Source: Charina bottae (lineage: Eukaryota > Chordata > Lepidosauria > Squamata > Charinaidae). From it: 64,000 nucleotides of DNA. This document shows positions 11,813-22,910 of the stretch, in pieces. The notes below the pieces were generated by a model. The model was not told where the DNA came from. It worked only from the letters and a program-made list of their open reading frames with translations, and made no database searches. The translations under genes and the position numbers were made by a program. Each line of letters opens with the position of its first letter. The first letter of the stretch is position 1. The DNA lies in contig JALMGJ010000025.1 in the NCBI GenBank assembly GCA_023362775.1, forward strand, positions 10,913,001 through 10,977,000, read 5' to 3'.

Positions 11813-11889
11813 TTCTTCTTCTTCTTCTTCTTCTTCTTCTTCTTCTTCTTCTTCTTCTTCTTCTTCTTCTTCTTCTTCTTCTTCTTCTC
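11813..11889. repeat. (TTC)n microsatellite
   Basis: About 25 TTC units. It is preceded by ATATATAGCGGCATATAAATAA, which looks like a LINE/L2 3' end and may have seeded the array. Confidence 0.96.
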
Positions 11890-12349
11890 AGGGCTGCCAT
11901 AGCAGTGCAGCCAAATTTGTTATCATGATTGTCATTTATAAAGGAAGGGGTTGGGGGGAGTTAAGAAACGAAATAGATGTGATAAGTCTATGGAGGCAAC
12001 CTCATCACTTCTTTTTGTTTTTATTTATTTTTATTAGTGAATATACCAAACAAGCAAGACTATTAATACATCACCGATAACATAATATACTGCTGTGATT
12101 AAAATAAAATAAACTTAAGGTGGAAAAAAAAAGAAACTAAGGAAAAAAGAAGTCTCCACATCATAACAACATAAAATGGATTCAGTCGTTAAACTTATTA
12201 TTAAATCTAGACCACATGGAAGATACTCCTCCATCTTCTCATTTTTAAATAGAGTGACATTTAAAACATTGATAACACATAGCTTGAATCCATTCTTAAA
12301 CATCAGGAGTGTTGTCAGGATGGAGCATCCTGCCAGCGTAGTTATGGGG
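11890..12349. other. Unassigned sequence, possibly an old LINE 3' UTR
   Basis: T-rich at its left edge (12010-12040) and A-rich further on, which would fit a minus-strand L1-like 3' UTR, but no coding remnant confirms this. Confidence 0.3.
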
Positions 12350-13456
12350 GGGCAGTTCTGCTTCATTGACTACGCTAAAGCCTTTGATTGTGTGGATCAC
12401 AACAAACTGTGGCAAAGTCTTAAAGAGATGGGAGTACCAGACTACCTTACCTGTCTCCTGAGAAACCTGTATGCGGGTCAAGAAGCAACAGTTAGAACCG
12501 GACATGGAACAACCGACTGGTTCAAAATTGGGAAAGGAGTATGACAAGGCTGTATATTATCACCCTGCTTATTTAACTTATATGCAGAGTACATCATGAG
12601 AAATGCCGGGCTGGATAAATCACAAGCCGGAGTTAAGATTGCCGGGAGAAATATCAACAACCTCAGATATGCAGACGATACCACCCTAATGGCAGAAAGT
12701 GAAGAGGAACTAAAGAGCCTCTTGATGAGGGTGAAAGAGGAGAGTGCAAAAGCTGGCTTTAAACTTAACATTAAAAAAACCCAGATCATGGCATCTGGTC
12801 CCATCACTTCCTGGCAAATACTGTAGAAGGGGAAGAAATGGAAGCAGTGACAGATTTTATTTTCTTGGGCTCCAAGATCACCGCAGACAGTGACTGCAGC
12901 CATGAAATTAAAAGACGCTTGCTCCTTGGGAGGAAAGCTATGGCAAACCTAGACAGCATATTAAAAAGCAGAGACATCACCTTGCCAACAAAGGTCCGTA
13001 TAGTTAAAGCTATGGTTTTTCCAGTAGTAATGTATGGCTGTGAGAGTTGGACCATAAGGAAGGCTGAGCGCCGAAGAATTGATGCTTTCGAGCTGTGGTG
13101 CTGGAGAAGACTCTTGAGAGTCCCTTGGACTGCAAGGAGGTCAAACCAGTCAATCCTAAAGGAAATCAACCCTGACTGCTCATTGGAAGGACAGATGCTG
13201 AAGCTGAAGCTCAAATACTTTGGCCACCTAATGCGAAGAGAGGACTCACTGGAAAAGACCCTGATGCTGGGAAAGACTGAAGGCAAAAGGAGAAGGGGAT
13301 GGCAGAGGATGAGATGGTTAGAAGGCATCACCGATGTAATGAACATGAATTTGAGTAAACTCCGAGAGACAGTGGAGGACAGGAAGGCCTGGCGTGCTAT
13401 GGTCCATGAGGTCACGAAGAGTCGGACACGACTAAACGACTGAACAACAACAAAAG
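12350..13456 (+). mobile_element. BovB (RTE) LINE, 5'-truncated, RT pseudogene
   Basis: The copy starts inside the reverse transcriptase at FCFIDYAKAFDCVDHNKLW and runs to the family 3' end (CGACTGAACAACAACAAAA, to 13456). YADDTTL is kept in LRYADDTTLMAESEEEL (about 12660-12700). Two lesions inactivate it: an in-frame TGA at 12542-12544, where the Arg of GVRQG should be (a CpG-type change), and a frameshift near 12826, after which the frame 12838-13443 encodes the C-terminal domain ending VTKSRTRLND. That domain differs at many positions from the BovB at 37857, so it belongs to another subfamily, one resembling ruminant BovB by memory. Confidence 0.92.
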
Positions 13457-13479
13457 GGGTAGTCTGGTATACCTGCAGG

Positions 13480-13799
13480 GTCATTAGGAATGTTGATTAG
13501 AATTGTTTAGTCGTACGGGCTGGTGCCAAGGTCAGCCCGAATGGCGCTGTCAGCTTGTTAGCGAAGGGTTTTTGGCTTGGGAGTATGGAAACGGTGAGAG
13601 CGTAGGGAGGGGCTGTCACGGACTGACTCCCCCAATGGGGGGGGCTGGCACAAGGTGGAGGAGGAGGTAAATACCATTTGGCGTGGGCTGTTTCTCATTC
13701 TAGTCTTTGCATTGGAAAGGATCACTTGCTTTAATAAAGAACTATTTCACATCCGTGATGGCTTGTCATAAGAGTCTCTGAATTAATAGCTGAAGGATC
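13480..13799 (+). mobile_element. LTR-like sequence
   Basis: GC-richer than its surroundings, with a CGG-containing promoter-like half and AATAAAGAAC near 13735, then about 65 bp to CCATCACA at 13799. The layout resembles the other LTRs in this window. I found no matching 5-bp duplication, so it may be a truncated LTR or a different repeat. Confidence 0.35.
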
Positions 13800-14602
13800 A
13801 GGACCATCACAAGTGTAGATTTCTTTCCAACTGTATAAAATACTTATCTTTGCCAAGCCCTAGACTCGACAGAGCCAGAGTTCTTAATAAATATTCAATT
13901 CCATATTTCAGGAGTATAATGCAGCATCACATTTATATTTCTAACTATTACATTTTTCCCAAGGCTATATGAAACATATTATATGTTATAACTTGAAACC
14001 AAAATAAGCCATGACTGGACATGACCAAATCATATGAGTCAGAAAGCCCTCAAAATTCTTACAACGCTCCATCACTTCTTGAAATGATAACAAAGTGGAA
14101 TTTTCTCTCTCATTAAAGAATGAAAAGACCACTGAAGCCATTTGCCACTTCAGATTGCTCAGATGTGCAGGCCTGCCTCCACATTTTGAAAGGGAAGTCA
14201 TTGCTCCCCAAAGCCTCCAGCCATTCCTCCACTTTTGAAGGCAAGGAAAAGTCTTCTGCTTCCTCCCACAAATTGTAGATGCTACAAAAGCTCAGTCAGA
14301 AATGGACTGAGGGAAAGTGACTGGGCTTCTGTTCCTTAAGCAGCTTCTGTGATCCATGGAATATCTAGCCCGGTCAGGATGGCATGGAATATCCTACATT
14401 TATAAGAGAAATCTACAGTCTAATGCTTACTTTAGCTAGTGAACCAATCACTGGGGCCAACATGAGCATGACATTCAAAGTATATTGCAATCTGTTTCAT
14501 TTTGAATAGCATAACAGGGGTAGCACTTCAAATACAGGCAAGGCCAGGACAAGACCTAACCTAAGGTAATAAAAATCCAATTCATGTCATCCCATGAAAT
14601 AA
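13800..14602. other. Unassigned sequence with a doubtful L1-like trace
   Basis: The minus-strand frame 13986-14201 ends in a stretch (LTHMIWSCPVMAYFG) reminiscent of the HMxWxCP region near the C terminus of L1 ORF2. It is short and isolated, so the match may be chance. The rest is unassigned. Confidence 0.3.
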
Positions 14603-14607
14603 GTTCC

Positions 14608-14944
14608 TGTCATGATCCCTGTTCCAATGTTCCATAGCATTGTAAGAGTGTGCATGCATGAAAGAGTTAACGGGGAGTGAGGCCCCACCCGCATTCCTGG
14701 ATGAAGTGTCTGCCAGCCTGGTGGAGCAAGGTCACAGGAGTGTGTGAAGAAACGAAACTGGAGAAGATCTGCGGATGGCCTGATAAGGGGGGAAGGGGAT
14801 GTGGGGGATATTATCAAAGGGGAAAGCCTGCGCTTTCTTCAGATGCAACTTTCTCTTGTATGCAGTAACTTAGCAGTAAATTAGTTTTCCAAGAATTTCC
14901 TTGTGAGACTCGTTTGTTGCTGCAGAGGTTCTGCAGTCATTACA
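14608..14944 (+). mobile_element. Solo LTR (337 bp)
   Basis: The block begins TGTCATGATCCC, ends GCAGTCATTACA and is flanked by the perfect 5-bp duplication GTTCC (14603-14607 and 14945-14949). TG...CA ends plus a 5-bp TSD are the signature of an LTR retrotransposon or endogenous retrovirus, and the absence of an internal region makes it a solo LTR. No clear AATAAA is present (AGTAAA at about 14873 is the closest), so orientation is tentative. Confidence 0.75.
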
Positions 14945-14949
14945 GTTCC

Positions 14950-15697
14950 CTGATATACAATACTTTTCTCCTTTTTCATATTAAAAATCACAGTTTGGTG
15001 GCAGCTTTTGGATGGGCTATCGAGGTCATACCCAAAGTGGCCTGGGATCACAAGTTGGGCAAGCCTGCATTACATCAACTTGCTTTACAGACAACCACTG
15101 CCACTTGAGATGAAAGCATATGCCCCTTCTCAAAGTAGTTCACTGTTTAAATTTGCAGATCCTGTCTACCTACCTACCTACCTACCAACCTACCATCTAG
15201 CTATCTTTCGATCATCAGAAAGTGGCAATCCACCTACTTCATTAGAGGGTTGGTATTAAGATTTTTTATATCATCTGGAAAAAACTAAAGCAATTTTGGG
15301 AACCTATAATTATATATGAATTGCTTGACACAAATTCAGATCTTCGCATTTGCATAGCTTATAGCATGTAATTAAATGGAAATTAATATGTGGCTGGTTC
15401 TAAATGGAAATTAATATTAGATATATCAGCTTTTCACCATTACTTAACACTGGAGCTGAGGAATCTCAGAAACCCCCCAAAATATACCATACTAAATAGC
15501 TACTGTTTCAGAGAAACTTTCTCTTGCAGGATTTTTCTAAGGAGATGTACATTAAGCCAAATATTCAAAAGTGTCATTACTAAATTGTTTGGCAAGCAAT
15601 ATCAGTTCTTCCCTTAATGAACTTGCAAATAAATGTTTGCCTACTGCAGCAGCAAATGTACAGATGCTTATTCTTAACTATCTGTGGACCTCAAAGT
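14950..15697. other. Unassigned sequence
   Basis: No gene or family is recognised. A short CTAC repeat lies near 15165-15186. Confidence 0.45.
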
Positions 15698-15718
15698 CAA
15701 TGTGATTTATTAACTTCC

Positions 15719-15888
15719 TTTTTTATATAAGAATTTTATTAAGTTTCAAACAAGGATAAAAGCTACAGAAAACAAAAAAACTACAAAGAAAAAGAAAAAA
15801 CTAAAAAAGTGTGAAAACACAAGATAAAAAAAAAATTTAGAGTTACAAAAAGAGGTAACTTCCGACTTTTAACAGTAAGGATATAAAA
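15719..15888 (-). mobile_element. L1-like 3' UTR fragment with 21-bp TSD
   Basis: A 170-bp A/T-rich block is flanked by an exact 21-bp duplication starting CAATGTGATTTATTAAC (15698-15718 and 15889-15909). On the minus strand it contains AGTCGGAAGTTAC, similar to AGTCGGAAGTTGCC in the L1 3' end at 18490-18832, and ends in an A-run beside the left duplicate. Long TSD, A-tail and severe 5' truncation fit L1 target-primed insertion. Confidence 0.75.
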
Positions 15889-15909
15889 CAATGTGATTTA
15901 TTAACTTCC

Positions 15910-16332
15910 ATTGAAACTTCTTTTCAATGTGAAACAAAGGTGGCAGAAAAGTGCTACTTTGCATGCAATCTTATGATGAGAACATTATCCCTATACTTTT
16001 TATAGTTTTCTATATGTATTCACTCTAATTGCTCTAGAAAGACACTTAAAAGTCTTCATGGGAAAAAGGTTGAAAGAAATTATTTTCCCCTTATTTTGCG
16101 TGACTAAAACTCTTCCTTACAAACTGTAATATATGAGTAGGGCTAACATTTAGAGATAAAACTAAAATCCACCAGTGCTAAGATCCATACAGGAAGAGCA
16201 ATATTGTGAAGGAAATGTGCATACCATAAATATCCATGCAAGTTTGATAATTTAGATTCCTAACCATGTGGAACCACCAAGTGGGGTTCTCATGACCCAA
16301 ATTTCAAGGCCTGGCACCTCTCTCATTCCCTG
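15910..16332. other. Unassigned sequence
   Basis: Nothing recognised between the L1 fragment and the L2 tail. Confidence 0.45.
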
Positions 16333-16480
16333 TGATTTATTTATTTTTATTTATTTATTTATGTTTCAATTTATATACCGCTCCATCTCCCCGCAAGGGA
16401 ACTCTGGGCGGTTTACAATACACAAAAATTAAAATCCCACAATTAAAACAACCCAATAAAACACTCTAATATATTAAAAT
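16333..16480 (-). mobile_element. L2-type LINE 3' end
   Basis: The (TTTA)n tail is followed on the plus strand by ATATACCGCTCCATCTCCCC and GGGAACTCTGGGCGGTTTAC, the reverse complement of the common 3' UTR end of L2 copies in this window (compare 33530-33625 and 43750-43815). No coding part remains. Confidence 0.8.
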
Positions 16481-17145
16481 TAAGTATATGCCATATGCGT
16501 GGAGGGCTACTTGGGAAGAAGGCTATATCCACACGGCAAGAGGAAAATCTAAAATTGTATTCTATCGTTTCCTTTTATTTTTAAAAGTCCTGGCGGAGGA
16601 TAAAAGTTGAATTGTCTTTTAGAGCCATAGTTTGCACAACAGCAGGAGTCATTCAAGGTGTAAACCTAATAAGGCACGTTGCCTCCAAACAGGTGAGATC
16701 AAGGAGACGTTTAGTACATTCTGTAGGCGAACTATAGTGTGTTATTTATCATTTGTTTATATACTATGCCACTCTCAGACCTATCCTGATGTTAATTTTT
16801 TGAAAGCAGAGGAGTTTGCTTGAAATCTGTTTTGGTTACTATTTTGTGAACCCTACTGATGTTGAATTCTTTGTAATTCAGTTTGCTTATCCAGATATAC
16901 AGTTAATACTTTTCTCTAAAAATGAAAGTTATGAAAATTCCACAAGGAACTAACTATGTCTTTCAAGTTGTCAGTCTCCAGGAAAATGCTTTCAAAAGGG
17001 AAATGTTAAGCCAGAATCTATCACCCCCTTCCATGATTTTCTGGGAGTAGAGAAACACCAGCTTCCCCTTTTATAACTAAGAAGAAGCTCAAATTTGCAT
17101 CTCTGAGCATATTTATCTATGTAAGGCTCCATGGGATATTCTGAC
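16481..17145. other. Unassigned sequence
   Basis: No gene or repeat family is recognised before the SINE and its TG/TGCG simple repeat. Confidence 0.45.
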
Positions 17146-17405
17146 CCGTGTGTGTGTGTGTGCGTGCATGCGTGCGCGTGCACGCCTTTGAGTCATTGCT
17201 GACTCCTGGCGACTGCCTGTACTAGTCCCTGCAGTTTTCTTGGCAAGATTTCAGAAGTGGTTTGCCCTTGCCTGCTTCCTAGGGCTGAGAGAGAGTGACT
17301 GGCCCAAGGTCACCCAGCTGGCTTTGTGCCTAAGGCAGGACTAGAACTCACGGTCTCCTGGTTTCTAGCCTGGTGCCGTAACCACTACACCAAACTGGCT
17401 CTTTT
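17146..17405 (-). mobile_element. tRNA-derived SINE with (TG)n tail
   Basis: Same family and orientation as 4136-4382. The minus-strand head lies at about 17340-17405 (TGGTGTAGTGGTTACGGCAC and GAGTTCTAGTCC) and the body contains TGACCTTGGGCCAGTCACTC. The 3' end has GCCAGGAGTCAGCAATGACTC and runs into a (TG/TGCG)n tract (17146-17180). Confidence 0.85.
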
Positions 17406-18260
17406 CTAACCCAATAGTGAACTTTTTTTTCCCAGAAGCTTCCCTCACCATTTTTTATTTGTTTCTTATTCCATTCATACACTGCCAGCATCAAAGAGCC
17501 TTCTGGCAACAATAAAAGCATATAAAACATATACAAATTTTAACACAATCAAATTGTAGCAAAATAAAAAACACCCCACGGTTATAAACATCATCAAATC
17601 ATCCAACATCAGATGACATCAGGACTGTTCAATAGGCAATGAAGATAAAAAGCAATAGTGGGCAATTAACAACTTCTAAGCTTAGAGCTGCTGCACTGCT
17701 CCCACCATTGGGGAAAAAAGAGTTAAAGAGGGCGTAATGTTGACCCTACCTCCCCAAAAGGACCCTTTCCCAAATTGGACAGCTTGAAAAATCATGCTTC
17801 TAAGCCAGATGTACTTTGCAAACAATGAGGCTGTGAAGAGCTTTGAGGGGACCCTTTGCTTTGATGGTGCTTCCATAGAAGCCTTCCCATCTTGCTGAGC
17901 CGCAGCAACTTCCCATTGGGAAGCATTACGTAGATCAGAGTGGCTATGCTGCTTCAATCAGATCAACAGAAGTAGACAGGGCTCTCTTTTATTCAAGGCA
18001 GGTGGCCAATGAATTTGGATCAGCAGCACTTCAGTGATTCTTCGATGTAGAATAATGTACCCCATAGTCACAAATACAGCCTTCAACACAGGTGGAAACT
18101 TGCTGAATACAGAACTGTACTGCTGCTGCCACATTTTGTTCATTAGATTTCCTCCTTTGCTGCTGAAAGAGCCTAAGAGCTATACTTCATTGAAACCAAT
18201 CAATCACACAGAGATGCCACAATCAATTAGTCCTTAATGTACTAAAATAACTAAAATTTT
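17406..18260. other. Unassigned sequence, possible decayed LINE 3' end
   Basis: Bases about 17440-17650 (TTTATTTGTTTCTTATTCC...AATAAAAGCATATAAAAC) resemble the minus-strand 3' end of an old LINE, but without a coding remnant. The rest is unassigned. Confidence 0.35.
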
Positions 18261-18348
18261 GTTCTTGAGAAATTTGGGGATAATTTCTCTTTCCATTGAA
18301 GAATTTCAAAAGACCTTTTGTGTCTGGTTCTACCATGGGTTCATTTCT
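18261..18348 (+). repeat. 88-bp direct repeat, copy 1
   Basis: This block recurs at 19619-19706 in the same orientation with no gaps and four substitutions by eye (about 95% identity). An L1 3' end and an LTR-like block lie between the copies. Neither copy has obvious LTR, SINE or MITE ends. Confidence 0.85.
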
Positions 18349-18489
18349 GTCCTTTTCTGATCCAGGTTAAGACATAGCTACTCGTCTGGAACCTGTGAGG
18401 TGAGGTTATGCCAAGACCCACTGACTCTATTACTGTAGAGGGCATAAAGAATGGCTCAGATGGCAAAATTAACAGTTTTAATAAGAGAG

Positions 18490-18832
18490 CATTCTATTTC
18501 TATTTTTATATCAGATTGGCAACCACTTTTGGAATATTTGCTTGTAACTGAAAAAAATGATGTTTTGATTTTGGGTTTTAAAGATTGAACGATTTGTTGT
18601 AATAGAAATAATGTTATGTTAGGATAATTATTTGTAAGAGATTAGATTTGTATATAATCTTATATCTGTATTGGAGATAGTCGGAAGTTGCCTTATTTAT
18701 ATTCTCTTTCTATTCACATCTTTATAGTTTGTTCTTTTTACTTTAGTTCTGTTTTTTATCTAATCTATAGTTCTTTCTTTTTTGTATTTTAAATATATAT
18801 CTTGAAAATAAAAAATAAAATATTGGAAAAAA
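18490..18832 (+). mobile_element. L1 LINE 3' end
   Basis: In one frame the sequence reads SDWQPLLEYLLVTEKND and then VLILGFKD followed by a stop, typical of the extreme C terminus of vertebrate L1 ORF2. A T/A-rich 3' UTR with AGTCGGAAGTTGCC follows, then an A-rich tail (about 18800-18832). The copy is heavily 5'-truncated. Confidence 0.75.
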
Positions 18833-19085
18833 AGGCCTTGAAGAACTGTGGGAAACTCCATTACCAAGGCAACAATCAGACAAGCACAGCTTAAGTCTAT
18901 TCCAAGAGACTAACTTGAGAAAACGCCTCAGACAGGCCCCTCCCTTGTTCACATGAAGATAAAGTGAGGGAGGAGGGATGCACATTCAGACTTGTAAGAT
19001 TCTGTTACTAGAGCTGTTCTAATAAAAGTAGCTTTAGACCTACTGTATATGGCATTGGTTTCTGGTCTGCCCTATAGGGATGACA
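18833..19085 (+). mobile_element. LTR-like sequence
   Basis: It shares words in the same order with 61669-61892: TTCACATGAAGATAAAGTGA, GCACATTCAGACTTG, AAGATTCTGTTACTA, then AATAAAAG and a GACA end. Dispersed copies show that it is a repeat, and a poly(A) signal about 65 bp before a CA end suggests an LTR. No TSD was found. Confidence 0.5.
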
Positions 19086-22000
19086 ATTGCCTATTCATTG
19101 TTTTTGTTACAGTTGAAACCCATCTTTCTGCAAGAGTTCAAGACAGCAGGCATGGTTTCCTTCCCCATTTTATCCTCACCACAGTCCTGGGAAATAGATT
19201 AGGCTAAGGATGGTAGCTGGCCAAAAGTTATCCATTGAACTTCATGGGTAGGAGGGATTCAAATCAGGTTCTTCAAGACTTAGTGTCAAGAATCTTACCA
19301 CGGCACATATTCTCATTCTTTAACAACAAGTTTGCTGGTAACTTGGAGTTCAAAACTAACTTAGTGCCAGGCAAAGAAATTAATCTTTTTTCACATTCAT
19401 TGGGTGAAAGAGAATTTATTTTGGAAATTATTCCAAAAGAAGAGGATTCATGAACATGTCCAGGGGGTGGGCATGGCTGTCTTTCCTTTACCATCATCTC
19501 CCCAGTGGTCTGCAATCTCCCTGGATTCAATAAAATCTCAATGAAAGACATAGAAGGGAAATCCTCCTTTTTATTTTTTTCAGTAACGGTGCTACTTTTA
19601 CTGATAAAATGGAATCTTGCTCTTGAGAAATTTGGGGATAATTTCTCTTTCCATTGGAGAATTTCAAAAGACCCTTTGTGTCTGGTTCTACCGTGGGTTC
19701 ATTTCTTGCTTCATGTAATTACTGCCTTTCCGATTATCCCGTGAAAGTTAACTAGCAAAAGGAGCTGATTGTCCTGGGAGCCTCAATTATTGCTCCTTGG
19801 TAGTAAGGGAAATCCCTTTTCCCACTGGATAGGAAACTCTCTTTATCTTCAGGAGCATTATAAAATTCTGCTGTTGTTGCTGTTTCCACTAATAAGTACG
19901 ATGGGACACAGACAACTTCAGACTCTATTAATTTTTAGTGTGTCTGGTACAACTAAGCAGAATACTGTGCCAGTGTCCCCAAACTGAGCATCTCTATGAG
20001 TAAGAAGGTAACAACTATCTCTGTTTTCAAAAGTTTCATGATGGAAAACCCTACTCTATATCCCCTGTAGGGCTGTTTCAGAGAGAGCCGATGCAAATGT
20101 AGCAGAGGATGATTAATAGAAAGCAAATTGAGGAGTCATTCATCAACCTGCATTGTAAAGAAGGTGGCAGTGGGGAGGAGGGCACAGGAACTGACAAGAA
20201 AATTCTAAGCTCCTTGAACTTGGTGTTGGATGAAATCAAAAGCAGGCCAAGGCGAAAAAGTTCATGAATACGTCCCAGTTAATCTGTATGCGTGCTGCAG
20301 TGCTCTGTAGTTTGGGTTCATTGAAATCTGAAATTCCCTTCCCTGTTGATGTCAGCTAGTTAGCCAAGATGGTGCATTACAGTTATGATCACTGCACGGC
20401 ACATAATTTAGATTTATCTCTTTAGGGATTCAGCTCCACCCCCTGCTAGCTAATATGCTCACCATGTTTAATGATGCACAAAATTTCCCTGAGTACAGGT
20501 TATTTATCTTTATCAGGGCTTGCTTTTGGCTGGCTGTCAGTTATCAGCAAGAATATTTGTTCCTAAATGGTTTGTGCTCATCCATATTCCAGTGCAATCC
20601 AGAGGCCCATATCATCACTAATATTTGCAGGAAAAGTGCTTCAGATCCTCTGATATATTTTAGTAATCCTGATTTATGAGCCCAAAGTAGCTCACCTTTT
20701 GATTCAAGGATATGAATGTCTTGACAGAAAGTAGCAAAGAATCTATCCAATATATAGGAAAGCAAGTTGATGTGTTTTGTTGTTTATTTGTTTGCTTTTC
20801 TCACCAGAACTAGAGTGACCTCTGTACAATTATGTGCATGTAAGCATGCCTGCAATCAAGATTGGAAGTGGGAAAACCTTCTTTTCCCCACCCCCCACCC
20901 CCACCCCCACCCTTCATATAGAAGCATTACTTATTCAAGTTACCTCTCTGCAAAGGCAGAGGTGTCATTTTCACAAGGACAGAATTTATTTCTTATTCAA
21001 AGTATCTGGCTGGCCTGCTGCTGAACGTGGAGCTGGATTCTTAATCAAAAATGTGAATTGTGACATGCAACTGTACTCATTATCCAGAGTTTTGTGCCAC
21101 TGCTGATATATCCATGCAACTATTTGGAAACTGAATGCTTTTCTTTGGAACATTTATGCATAACTGTCTGCATCTGTATTTTTGCACAATAAAACTGTTG
21201 TAATAAATGGTCTTGTCAAATGTTGCTGAATTCATTGTCATAGTGTGGTTTTTTAATCCACACAGGGGACAATGGTGTTTCTATGGACACTGACCTGTAT
21301 GGAACTGGGGGGTGGGGGTTATGTAGGGTTGAACTGAATATGTTTGGTATTATTTTTAGGCCACACCTTTGATTGAGAGACCTCAAAATAGCCATCAAGT
21401 TTCTCTTTCTTGCTTCGGCAATATTTGATTTTTTTTCAAGGTAGAGATCCCTTATCTTCTAAAAGGGGAGGGTAAAACACAGTCCCTTTGAGAACTTGAT
21501 CATCTGAGATATTTTTTTGTCAAGGCTGTTTTGGAGTCAGCAGTTAAAATTCATAAACTACCCCAAAAATCAAAGTTCTGACCTACTTCAATGAGGTTCT
21601 CCTCTTTTCTTCCCCCTACATAAAAAGGGTTGTATCACTCGCACAACATACAGTACTGCCCTGAACTTTCCTGTTGAAGAAATGCTTCACCTGCTGCATT
21701 TGTGCCATAGTGGTTAAGTACACAAGGAGTTAACTCCAAACATAAAATTATGAGGCTCAGACCATCTAGAATTCATGCTTAACCTAAGATTAATCCAACT
21801 TATTTAAATGGGTACTTTGAGAAGTAGCATGGAGAATCTGCATGACTTTGGTGGTGAAGGTTGAACTAGCTCTCAGGCTGCCTGACTTGGACTCAGCAGT
21901 AAACCACCGGTTTCCTGACATTTCACAGCTTAGCTCAACTCCTCAGCTTGAGTCAGCAGAAGACTCACAGAGGTAGCTCAGCCAAATTGGAGTCTTTAAA

Positions 22001-22355
22001 GCAGACTGCCACAAAGCAATGCTAAAGAGTCGGTGAGTAGAGGTATATGATTTTTATACTCTAAGAATTTAAACTCATGGCTTCTTCCTCCCACACTTTC
22101 AAATTAACAGTTACTTGGTGCAGCACTTGGTGGCCTTGAAACCGAGCAGCTGTTATATGTTCACATCACAGCCATCTCTGGACTGAGAATGGCTCACCAT
22201 CCCTTTCTCCATTTGCCCTCTCCCCTCTCCATATTAATTTAGAAGTGGTGGGTCCTTTTCCTTTTACCTCTTTTTGGTTTCAGCATCATCATTTCAGTCC
22301 TGGTGTCAGCAAAAGTCTTAATGGACTTGTATGTTATAATTGACAACATATCTAT
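19086..22355. other. Unassigned sequence with the second 88-bp repeat
   Basis: Apart from the direct repeat at 19619-19706 and a C-rich run near 20890-20912, I recognise no gene, RNA or mobile element. The many short frames look random. Confidence 0.45.
19619..19706 (+). repeat. 88-bp direct repeat, copy 2
   Basis: Gap-free partner of 18261-18348. The differences are T/C at the second base, A/G in CCATTGAAG versus CCATTGGAG, T/C in GACCTTTTG versus GACCCTTTG and A/G in TACCATGGG versus TACCGTGGG. Confidence 0.85.
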
Positions 22356-22428
22356 TTTTATTTATTTATTTATTTATTTATATTTGTATTACCGCCCATC
22401 TCCCCCATTGGGGAACCGGATTTTAACC
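22356..22428 (-). mobile_element. L2-type LINE 3' tail
   Basis: (TTTA)n followed by ATTACCGCCCATCTCCCCCA and TTGGGGAACCGG, the reverse complement of the L2 3' UTR end. It abuts the L1-like remnant. Confidence 0.7.
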
Positions 22429-22910
22429 TTGATCAGATAAACCAACTTTATATTCCTTCCTTTTACTTCTAACAATCTTAATCTTTAGTCCATTCAAATA
22501 ATGTCATAGAACTTGATTTCTTTTCATCTCTTTTTTGTCCCTTCTCATGAGATTCTTCAAAACGTTAACAAGCCTGTTTTGTAAATCCAATACAGGAAAA
22601 TTATCCAGGTCACTCTCGGTTTATTGTTTGCATATCTCTTTTAATTATTAAAACATCAGCCGGTTTCTTTTGTATGAGAGTAACATCTTTTTCCATGTCG
22701 TTCTTGTAGCCTGTCATTCGTAAAACCACTTTCAACTCAGTCTTGATCTTCTCAGGTAAAACTTATTCCTCTTCCATAACATCTTTTAGGCACAGTTTCT
22801 CCATAGAGGCCGATGTCTCTGTTGACACTATTAATAATAACTTCTGAGTCCATTTTTCAGAAACATCCTTCCATATGTCCAATGTTAGAATATCTTGCTT
22901 CATTCTGTAA

